From an uncultured Alphaproteobacteria bacterium (GTDB lineage Bacteria; Pseudomonadota; Alphaproteobacteria; Rhodobacterales; Rhodobacteraceae): a stretch of DNA of 64,000 nucleotides. The notes beneath the pieces are model-generated. The model searched no databases, was not told the origin of the DNA, and saw only the letters and a list, made by a program, of their open reading frames with translations. Each line of letters opens with the position of its first letter. The stretch's first letter is position 1. The stretch lies in the NCBI GenBank assembly GCA_913051655.1, contig CAJXHI010000011.1:1-64000 (forward strand), given 5' to 3'. Positions 1-6,992 of the stretch are shown one piece after another. The translations under genes and the position numbers were made by a program.

Positions 1-414
1 CAAAGAGATATACCGTTAGTTGGCGCGTCTCAGAGGCCTTCCTGACAGCCCCTTTAGTGTACCGGATGAAACAGAAAGGACGTTACGAACTCTAACTCAA
101 CACGTGCTGCAGTTAATAAAGATGCATCAATAGTTCCTAAATTAAGTACAGCGCACACTCCGACACTGAATAAGAGATAGGCTGGGAGCGGTAGGATATT
201 CTTCAGAAATGATCAGTCAAATCGATTGTTGCATATTTTTTTGTTTCCGTAGACGATACGGACAACGCTAAAATTTCGGAGTTTTCAAGAGCTCGCCTTA
301 GAAACAAGGCACCTGTATAATTCGGGAAAAAGTTAAACCTATCCAATATGCGGGTTTAAACGATTAAATTACAGCTGCCTTTTTAAAGGTGGCGTTATCG
401 TTCGAACCGATTCT
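1..414. other. Left-edge intergenic DNA
   Basis: No supportable gene. The sequence is AT-rich, has no open frame with coding character and no convincing hairpin followed by a T-run. It lies 3' of the cyclase gene that starts the annotated part of the window. Confidence 0.5.
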
Positions 415-2172
415 TTATTCTAAGCCAGCCACCTCCAATGCTGATTGTAAACGTGTCAATGCAGGACCATAAACATTTCTGAGACTTTCCAAGCTCAGAT
501 TTGGCATCATTTTGTACGATGTAGATAGTGCCACTTTTGCCTCTGCCACCTTATTATTCAACACCAGAGTTGCAGACAATCCGAGATAAGCCCACACTCC
601 AGCATTAGGATATGAAGCTGCCTTTTGAGCTGCCTCTAATGCCTCCTTGTCTCTTTCTAGCAATATGCAACAACCACTGTAAATGTTATAGAATGCCCAA
701 ATTAGAGGATCTCTTGGGCTTAGTCTAATTGCAGTTTTGACAAAATCCAAAGCTTTCTCTTTATCTGATTCAACATTCATCATGTAAGCTTGCGCTAAAC
801 CATGGTATGCCAAAGCATAGCTAGGGTTAATCTCAATAGCTTTTTTAAGTGCAAAGTCCGCCTCTTCATGCTTTTTTTGAAATGCTCTTACGCGCCCTAA
901 CGCATAGAAAGCGAAAGGATTTTCATCATCTAACTTGTTTGATATTTCGGCATGTCTTGACGCGTCCAGAAGCAATTTCTCAGTTTCACTGGACACCCCT
1001 CCAATAATCTTCAGGATTGAAGCAATCGCTGAACCAGCGTGAGCAGATGAGGAGTGTGGATCCAAATCAAGTGCAGAAGAATATAAAGTTGCTGCAGCTT
1101 CTATATTTTCTGGTGTAAACTGATAAATGTGCCATTGAGCTTTTTGAAAATAATCCCATGCTCCCAATTGGTCTCCGGTGAGTTTATTGGCTTTTTTCCT
1201 TTCTTGTTTTGATAATTGTGGCTCTAACTCCGCAGCGACTAAGTATGTTATTTCGTCTTGCAAATCAAAAATATCTTCCAATGTTCGGTCAAAACGTTCA
1301 GTCCATATTTGATTTGCAGCAGGTAATTCAATCAATTCTACGGAAATCCTTACTCGCTGACCAGCCTTTCTAATTGTACCTGTAAGGATGTAATTGGCAC
1401 CAAGTTGTTGTCCGATAATTTCTGCACTTTCCAGACTATTTTTGAAAGAGAAACTAGAGTTTCGAGCAATTACACGCAACCATTTGTATTTTGATACGGC
1501 AGCAATAAGGTCTTCACTCACTCCATCGGCGAAATATTCCTGCTCCTCGTCACTGCTCAAGTTTTTTAGAGGCAATATCGCAATCGTTGGTACACGCGAA
1601 GTACGCTTTAACGAACTTTGCATTTCTGACATTACTGCAGATTCCTTCTGACCTAAGCTACCCAAAACAAAGGTATGCACAGAAGTATTTTTGATATTTT
1701 GGTGCCCTTTATCATCAAATTTAAAGTCTACTTTTTGATTAATTAATTCATGTATGTTTTTTGAAATCGCAATTCCACCAGTTGGACAATAGGACTCCAA
1801 TCTGGCGGCAATATTTACACCTTCACCATAAAGATTTGTACCTTCTACGATAACATCCCCCATATTCACGCCAATCCTGAAGTCCATTCTTTGCTCATTA
1901 GTTACAGATTTATTTCTAATATTAATGAATTTTTGGAATTCTGACGCACAAACGACTGCCGATACTGCACTTTGGAATTCCGCTAGAACTGAATCCCCCG
2001 CTGTATTAAAGATCCGGCCAGAGTGCTCTTCAAATAACTTTTTCAATATTTCCTTACACGCCCTTAGCGATTTGAGGGTTTCGTTTTCATTGGTTTCCAT
2101 TGCTGTGCTAAAGCCAACGACATCAGTCGCAAAAATGACGGCTAATTTACGTTCAATCTTCTCATCCGCCAT
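415..2172 (-). CDS. Class III adenylate/guanylate cyclase with TolB-like and TPR region
   Basis: Predicted nucleotide cyclase, making cAMP or cGMP from a nucleoside triphosphate. From the ATG at 2172 (ADEKIERKLAVIF) the protein is about 585 aa. The catalytic homology domain is in roughly residues 8-175, with metal-binding aspartates in FATDVVGFS and NTAGDSVLAEF and the N/R pair in GEGVNIAARLE. A TolB-like segment follows (TIAILPLKNLSSDEEQEYFADG), then several TPR-like repeats to the end. This is a common rhizobial/roseobacter architecture. The open frame continues upstream to a TTG at 2349 and would add about 59 residues including a hydrophobic stretch (MKILPLLFPYILNAV). No good ribosome site decides the start; 2172 is chosen because family members begin just before the catalytic domain. 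The usual base-selecting Lys before the second Asp motif is Asn here, so substrate choice is unclear. Confidence 0.85.
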   Translation of the reverse strand: MADEKIERKLAVIFATDVVGFSTAMETNENETLKSLRACKEILKKLFEEHSGRIFNTAGDSVLAEFQSAVSAVVCASEFQKFINIRNKSVTNEQRMDFRIGVNMGDVIVEGTNLYGEGVNIAARLESYCPTGGIAISKNIHELINQKVDFKFDDKGHQNIKNTSVHTFVLGSLGQKESAVMSEMQSSLKRTSRVPTIAILPLKNLSSDEEQEYFADGVSEDLIAAVSKYKWLRVIARNSSFSFKNSLESAEIIGQQLGANYILTGTIRKAGQRVRISVELIELPAANQIWTERFDRTLEDIFDLQDEITYLVAAELEPQLSKQERKKANKLTGDQLGAWDYFQKAQWHIYQFTPENIEAAATLYSSALDLDPHSSSAHAGSAIASILKIIGGVSSETEKLLLDASRHAEISNKLDDENPFAFYALGRVRAFQKKHEEADFALKKAIEINPSYALAYHGLAQAYMMNVESDKEKALDFVKTAIRLSPRDPLIWAFYNIYSGCCILLERDKEALEAAQKAASYPNAGVWAYLGLSATLVLNNKVAEAKVALSTSYKMMPNLSLESLRNVYGPALTRLQSALEVAGLE

Positions 2173-2620
2173 TAAATTTCTCATCGTTTTTAACACATAG
2201 TGAGTATATGTCTTATTTTCTTGTTTGCTAGAACTTTGTAAGCCCATTGAGCGAACTGCATTCAATATGTAAGGGAATAATAACGGGAGTATTTTCATTA
2301 GATTATAACATATATATGAACATCCTAATTCAGGAGTTAATTGATGCAATCGAGAAGTATTTATTTCCTTTCTCCTACGCCAGTAATCACCTTACCGTCT
2401 AATTTTATTTGAGTTTAATCATCAAAAGGGTCAGTCATATCACATTTAGTCCAAATTGGCACATAGCGAGGCCTAAGCCACGTGTTGACAGGCAGAGTTC
2501 ACCGTGCGTAGTAAAATTAGAGATAACGCAACTGAATGACTATATCTAAGCTTGGCGAGTAAAATGGCATGTAAAAATAATTATTACCTGCAGCGTCAGC
2601 GATAATCGGAAGGAAAATTT
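2173..2620. other. Intergenic region upstream of cyclase and MFS gene
   Basis: Divergent spacer of about 450 bases. It may include a 5' extension of the cyclase frame up to 2349. It carries one copy (2441-2492) of a diverged repeat also seen at 6498-6549. A clear Shine-Dalgarno-like GGAAGGA lies just before position 2621. Nothing else recognised. Confidence 0.5.
2441..2492. repeat. Diverged intergenic repeat, copy 1
   Basis: About 52 bases that align with 6498-6549: both begin CACATTT, share ATTGGCACA about 15-18 bases in, and end GTGTTGACAGG. Read on the minus strand, both copies contain a CCTGTCAACAC core followed by TGTGCCAAT. A shorter, weaker relative is at 4073-4101. Origin unknown; possibly the decayed end of a mobile element. 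Confidence 0.5.
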
Positions 2621-3829
2621 ATCAAAGTTAGCCCTCCAAATTTTCTTTTAGTAGTATGCATTGCTTCTTTATTTATCGCGGTGATGTTTGGAGGACGAAG
2701 TTCTCTTTCTCTTACGATTGAAGGTATCGGGCAATCAGACCACTTAAATTATTTACACATCAGCTTTGCCTTTGCTTTGGGTCAACTTGTAACCGGAGTA
2801 ATTGCGCCTTTTTCAGGGATGCTTGCAGATAAATACGGTACGGGAAAGACCCTTGTTCTTGGCGTCATACTGACTATTTTGGGAAGTTTTCTCATTCCAT
2901 TATCTTTAAATCCGATAACTCTTTCAGTTTCGCTCGGAATAATTTCTTCAATTGGTATCGGTATAGCCGGACTACCAGTCATTTTAGCCTCAGTGAATAA
3001 ATTGATTGAACCTCAAAAAGTGGGCATGGCGTTTGGTCTTGTGAATGCAGGGCAATCTTTCGGGCAATTAGTAATTGCTCCCTTAGCTGGCTTTATTATT
3101 CTGAAATTTGGATGGATAAACTTTATATATTTTTTATGTCTTTTACTGCTCATTATAATGCCCTGCTCGTTTATTCTGAGGTCAAGACTTGAGGGAAATG
3201 ACGAACCTGATTTAAACGAACTTGGCCTTAGAGAAACTTTGTCCATAGCTTTCAAAACACCGAGTTATATCTACCTAGTTTCTGGATTTTTTGTATGCGG
3301 TTTTCACGTTGCATTTATTGCTACGCATATGCCTGGCGTTATTGCAGTTTGTGGGCTGTCTTCAGTAGTCTCGGGATGGTCGTTAGGCTTAATTGGGCTT
3401 TTCAATATAATTGGAAGCATCTTTGCGGGATGGTATATTTCTCAGCGTAGTATGCGATATTTTTTAATTTATACTTATTTATCCCGAAGCGTAATAGTCT
3501 TTCTGTTTTTACTCTCACCGAAAGATTTGCTTTCTATTTTGTTTTTTTCAGCTGCTTTAGGCTTCACTTTTTTTTCTGTTATTCCAGCTACAGCAGGACT
3601 TATTGGGAAAATGTTTGGAGCTAATTTTATGGCTACTCTGTTCGGGTTTGCTCTTTTTTCTCATCAATTAGGTGGGTTTTTAGGTGCTTATTTTGGCGGT
3701 TACTTTTTTACGCTAACAGGTGATTACACAGTATTCTGGTTATTAGATGCTGGACTAGCAATTTTCGCTGCATTGATACACTTGCCTATTAGGGAAAGGC
3801 GAGTCTTTGAACAAATCCAAACAATTTAA
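2621..3829 (+). CDS. MFS transporter, no standard start codon
   Basis: Predicted inner-membrane secondary transporter of the major facilitator superfamily, about 402 aa, twelve hydrophobic segments; substrate unknown. The loop after the second segment carries the MFS signature (GMLADKYGTGKTLVLG). The first ordinary start in frame is GTG at 2681, which would cut the first membrane helix in half. The frame is open back to 2606, and a well-placed Shine-Dalgarno (AGGA, then 6 bases) precedes an ATC codon at 2621 that would give a full first helix (KVSPPNFLLVVCIASLF). So the gene either starts at ATC, a rare start, or has lost its ATG by a G-to-C change. No obvious operon partner; no frameshift in the body. 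Confidence 0.75.
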   Translation: MKVSPPNFLLVVCIASLFIAVMFGGRSSLSLTIEGIGQSDHLNYLHISFAFALGQLVTGVIAPFSGMLADKYGTGKTLVLGVILTILGSFLIPLSLNPITLSVSLGIISSIGIGIAGLPVILASVNKLIEPQKVGMAFGLVNAGQSFGQLVIAPLAGFIILKFGWINFIYFLCLLLLIIMPCSFILRSRLEGNDEPDLNELGLRETLSIAFKTPSYIYLVSGFFVCGFHVAFIATHMPGVIAVCGLSSVVSGWSLGLIGLFNIIGSIFAGWYISQRSMRYFLIYTYLSRSVIVFLFLLSPKDLLSILFFSAALGFTFFSVIPATAGLIGKMFGANFMATLFGFALFSHQLGGFLGAYFGGYFFTLTGDYTVFWLLDAGLAIFAALIHLPIRERRVFEQIQTI

Positions 3830-4150
3830 ATTCAAATAAGTTCGTAATATTTTTTTAATAGCATGTATCGAATAACTTTTTAGAGAATAAAGTCTTAGAT
3901 CTTCAAAAAAGCCGAATCATACCCAAAGTATATAGGGCATATAGCCTATTAATATCCTACGATTAGAAAACAATTAGTTGTCCACAAACAGGCTATCTCA
4001 CATTTGGAATGAGTTTCAAGAAATAGCTTCATAGAGTGTGCTTCTGTCGTCCAATCCTTTCGACTCATCTGTCACAAATTCAATCCAAATCGGCACTCGT
4101 CAAAAATGAATTTGAGTATTTACATATTACCCTGCACAGTACTGGGTTAA
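3830..4150. other. Intergenic spacer between convergent MFS and NfeD genes
   Basis: AT-rich, about 320 bases. Contains the short repeat relative at 4073-4101. No gene and no clear terminator with a T-run seen. Confidence 0.5.
4073..4101. repeat. Short relative of the intergenic repeat
   Basis: CACAAATTCAATCCAAATCGG followed by CACTCGTC resembles the first half of the 2441-2492 repeat (CACATTTAGTCCAAATTGG then CAC). Only about 25 bases are comparable, so this is a weak third copy. Confidence 0.3.
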
Positions 4151-4612
4151 TTATTGTTCATCTTTGGTTACTAACAAAACACCTACATCTAAATTTATTA
4201 CTTTAACGGTTTGACCGGACTTGATTGCTTCTGAACTTTTCACAACCCAATCAACTCCAGAATAACGATATTTTAAAGGTTTGCTTGGGCTTAAATCAGA
4301 ATTCAGTTCAAATTTATGTCCTACAAGCCCAACTTCTAGTTCACTATTATCCATAGGAGTTTGTAATTTCTTTAATTGCTTCCATAACCCGACAGCCGAA
4401 ATGATTGAAAAGATGGAAACAGAGGAAAGTGCGGAAACGGTACTTTCAGGTATGAGAGATACGGACATCAATAATCCAGTAACCATACACGAAAAACCTA
4501 TGAATAACAGAAAGAAAGTAGAAAATCCAAAAAATAAAACTTCCACAACAAGCAACACAACACCTATAACCACCAAGCACTCTGCGATAGAAAACAGTTC
4601 GTATAATTCCAT
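4151..4612 (-). CDS. NfeD-like membrane protein
   Basis: 153 aa. The N-terminal half has two to three hydrophobic segments (residues ~10-35, ~35-55, ~60-80). The C-terminal ~70 residues form the NfeD OB-fold-like domain (VGLVGHKFELNSDL ... YRYSGVDWVVKS ... VKVINLDVGVLLVTK). NfeD proteins partner with SPFH/stomatin proteins in the inner membrane and are thought to help organise microdomains or stomatin proteolysis. The gene lies 23 bases downstream of the SPFH gene on the same strand and starts behind TAGGAATTTTTT, so the two are almost certainly co-transcribed. This is the short NfeD form without the ClpP-like protease domain. Confidence 0.85.
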   Translation of the reverse strand: MELYELFSIAECLVVIGVVLLVVEVLFFGFSTFFLLFIGFSCMVTGLLMSVSLIPESTVSALSSVSIFSIISAVGLWKQLKKLQTPMDNSELEVGLVGHKFELNSDLSPSKPLKYRYSGVDWVVKSSEAIKSGQTVKVINLDVGVLLVTKDEQ

Positions 4613-4635
4613 AAAAAATTCCTATTTTCCGAGTG

Positions 4636-5664
4636 CTATGTCTTAACATTATTGCCCCAAGGGCCTTCCGTTCTTTCCTCAGAAGTATTTTCTGGCTTAC
4701 CCATTTTGTCAGGTTTTTGGCTGGTCAACTTATCGATAATAGATGTAGCTTGTGCTACTATTGAACTCGCCTCACTGGCCCCGTCTGGCAGAAGAACTAT
4801 TGTCGAATCTTTAGCAATTTTCTCTTTGGCTTGAATGGCCTTAGATGCTAGTTCCAATTGCACTGCTTTTTGTCCGTCCTCAGTATTTGCAGCTTCACCT
4901 ACTTTGAACAGAGCTTGTGCTTGTGCCTCTGCTACTGCCACTAACGCCGCTGCTTCGCCTTGTGCTTTAAGAATTTGTTCTTCTTTATCAGCTTCTGCTG
5001 CAAGTACGACCGCAGCTTTTTCACCTTCAGATCTGTTTATGTTCGCTTGACGGTCCCCTTCCGACTCTAAAATCTGAGCTCTCTTAACCCGCTCAGCTTT
5101 CATTTGAGCTTCCATTGCTTGCATCACAGATGACGGTGGCACAATATCTTTAATCTCGTAACGCATTACCTGTATCCCCCATGGTGCAGCAGCTTCATTA
5201 ATAGCTGAGACGATGTTGGTGTTAAGTAGATCTCGCTCTTCAAAAGTTTTATCCAGTTCCATTTTACCTAATTCAGAACGCATCGTGGTTTGGGCCAATT
5301 GAGTAACCGCGAAGACATAATCATCTACTCCATAGGTTGCTTTGACGGGATCAATCACTCGGAAGTATAATACACCATCAACGGATAAAGAGATGTTATC
5401 TTTTGTAATCGCGCTTTGCTCTGGAATGTCAGCTGCTTGTTCCTTTAGGGACCTGTCTGCTGCCACTTGATCAATAAACGGCACTATAAAATTCAAACCA
5501 GCTTCCAGTACAATTTTGAATTTACCAAACCTTTGCACAACGTATGCTCTATTCTGAGGTACAAACTTGATGGCCTTTCTCAGTGCTACGATTACAAGTA
5601 CCAGTACGAGGAATGCAGGTGAAATTATTAAATCTATAACTTGGATAATGAGGCGCTCTATCAT
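4636..5664 (-). CDS. qmcA: SPFH/stomatin-family protein (QmcA-like)
   Basis: 342 aa. One N-terminal membrane anchor (residues ~8-30), then the SPFH domain (FVPQNRAYVVQRFGKF ... GLNFIVPFID), then a long Ala/Glu-rich coiled coil (~190-290; QAQALFKVGEAA), and a Gly/Pro-rich tail. Stomatin-like membrane scaffold of the paraslipin/QmcA type. First gene of a two-gene operon with the NfeD gene. The ATG at 5664 is preceded by GGAGATTTTACTGA, a good ribosome site. Length and domain order are normal for the family. Confidence 0.88.
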   Translation of the reverse strand: MIERLIIQVIDLIISPAFLVLVLVIVALRKAIKFVPQNRAYVVQRFGKFKIVLEAGLNFIVPFIDQVAADRSLKEQAADIPEQSAITKDNISLSVDGVLYFRVIDPVKATYGVDDYVFAVTQLAQTTMRSELGKMELDKTFEERDLLNTNIVSAINEAAAPWGIQVMRYEIKDIVPPSSVMQAMEAQMKAERVKRAQILESEGDRQANINRSEGEKAAVVLAAEADKEEQILKAQGEAAALVAVAEAQAQALFKVGEAANTEDGQKAVQLELASKAIQAKEKIAKDSTIVLLPDGASEASSIVAQATSIIDKLTSQKPDKMGKPENTSEERTEGPWGNNVKT

Positions 5665-5842
5665 TCAGTAAAATCTCCATAATCATATTTCTTGCACTAT
5701 AACATATTGGCAATAATTCCGGCAATTAATTTAAACAGATTTACGATCCAAGAGAGAGATGACTTATCCCACGGGCAAAGCACAAGAATAGGTAACGGGT
5801 ACAGGCGAGTGACGTGTGCGGTACCCTTAATTGCAGCGAGTG

Positions 5843-6301
5843 TTATTCCCTTTGATCCAAGTTTTCCAAAAGTTCACCTATCCTCTCCAACGTGCCATTA
5901 TTAGAGTAGGACTGGATCATCGTATCTGGTTTGTTTTCCCAGGTAAATCTATGGTCAGCAAATAATTCAACACCTGGTTTAAATTCATAATATTGCTTCA
6001 GCATTCCAGAAAATATATACACCATACCTTCAAGTAGATCAGGCTTAGTATACACATTCATCCCACATGAGCTACAAAATGTTAGGTGCAATAAACTCCC
6101 ACTACCACCTTTGTAACTGAATGTTTTATGTGCTCCGGAGATCTCCACATCTAATTCAGTATAAACAAAGACCTTGGATGAACCATCGAACAGTACTTTG
6201 CAATCCGTACAATGACACATGAAATGCATCATGGGATCATTTTTGAAGTTTATTTTTGTTGCCCCGCAAAAACACTTTGCTTCTCGAATTTCACTAGCCA
6301 T
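5843..6301 (-). CDS. GFA family protein
   Basis: 152 aa. Belongs to the GFA family (named for glutathione-dependent formaldehyde-activating enzyme), a zinc-binding fold. Zinc ligands visible in order: CFCG near residue 11, CHCTDC near residue 31, and CSSCG near residue 78. Most members have no proven substrate, so a formaldehyde role should not be assumed. Monocistronic, minus strand. Between its stop and the qmcA start is an inverted repeat (GGGTAC ... GTACCC, about 5796-5826) that could fold at the transcript end, without a clear T-run. Confidence 0.85.
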   Translation of the reverse strand: MASEIREAKCFCGATKINFKNDPMMHFMCHCTDCKVLFDGSSKVFVYTELDVEISGAHKTFSYKGGSGSLLHLTFCSSCGMNVYTKPDLLEGMVYIFSGMLKQYYEFKPGVELFADHRFTWENKPDTMIQSYSNNGTLERIGELLENLDQRE

Positions 6302-6644
6302 AGGATTTGCCCTTTTCAGTCATTACTCGCCATCTGTTGTGAAGAAATGCTAAATCTGTTTGTGGTACATTCCAAGTCATTTTATAATATGGCTGTTTAG
6401 GATTACTGTTTGTCACTGAAAAGATCTTTCATTTCTTTTCCGTGAGTCATTAACAAAAGGTTTTTCTTCTGGACGGCATAAGTCTTCTTTCTCGTCACAC
6501 ATTTGGCCGACATTGGCACACAATAAGCGATGGATCGTGTGTTGACAGGTTTTTATGTGATTGTAACTGCAAAAAGTGACGTGTGTCTCTGATATATTAC
6601 GGCTTAACGCTCAGTATTGAGACCTCTATTCTGTAACCGAAATT
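6302..6644. other. Intergenic DNA before the island junction
   Basis: About 340 AT-rich bases with no gene. Holds repeat copy 2 (6498-6549) and runs into the tRNA-like 3' end at 6645-6671. Confidence 0.5.
6498..6549. repeat. Diverged intergenic repeat, copy 2
   Basis: Aligns with 2441-2492 (CACATTT start, shared ATTGGCACA, GTGTTGACAGG end). Lies about 100 bases before the tRNA-like 3' end, consistent with mobile-element origin. Confidence 0.5.
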
Positions 6645-6671
6645 GAAGTTCGAGTCCTCTCAACCCCACCA
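6645..6671 (+). other. tRNA 3'-end-like sequence, candidate attachment site
   Basis: The stretch GTTCGAGTCC then TCTCAACCCCACCA looks like a T-loop, acceptor strand and CCA end of a tRNA. The bases 5' of it do not pair properly as a T-stem (TGAAG against CCTCT), and no full cloverleaf could be drawn upstream, so this is not a working tRNA gene. A tRNA 3' end immediately followed by an integrase remnant (6689-6922) is the classic form of a tyrosine-recombinase att site. Confidence 0.5.
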
Positions 6672-6688
6672 TATAAAAACCTTACCAT

Positions 6689-6922
6689 ATGCATAAATAC
6701 TTAACTTGGAAGCCTCTTTTGTTTTGCAAGTTATATGGAGTAGACAAAAGTAGTCATTATTTAATCTTTAAAGTTGAAGTTTATTACTTCGCCCGATATC
6801 TTCCGAAGGATCTACAAAGGCACCATGGAAGGCCTCAGATTATGAGGTATTCAAAGCCTCGCAGTAATATTGCGACGTTAAATGAAACCAAATCATTGAA
6901 AAATAAGTTGGACAATTTTTAG
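6689..6922 (+). pseudogene. Truncated tyrosine recombinase (integrase) N-terminus
   Basis: 77 codons that resemble only the N-terminal arm-binding/DUF6538 part of roseobacter phage-type integrases: YLPKDLQRHHG, then PQIMRYSK, then the helix ending KNKLDNF. In relatives this is followed by Trp (NFWLGLR); here the next codon is TAG followed by Leu-Arg-Gly, suggesting Trp-to-stop. The core-binding and catalytic domains are absent: within about 70 bases the sequence meets the intact ABC permease gene. Lies 17 bases after the tRNA-like 3' end, as expected for an integrated element's integrase. Confidence 0.6.
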
Positions 6923-6992
6923 CTAAGGGGTAAGAAATCTTAGCTTGAAGTAGTAACGTCATATAAACGAAGAGGGCGCGATTCTTCTAGCT

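Noticed and set aside
6601-6671. A functional tRNA gene ending in CCA
   Set aside because: T-stem and anticodon stem do not pair and no acceptor 5' strand was found; only the 3' end is tRNA-like.
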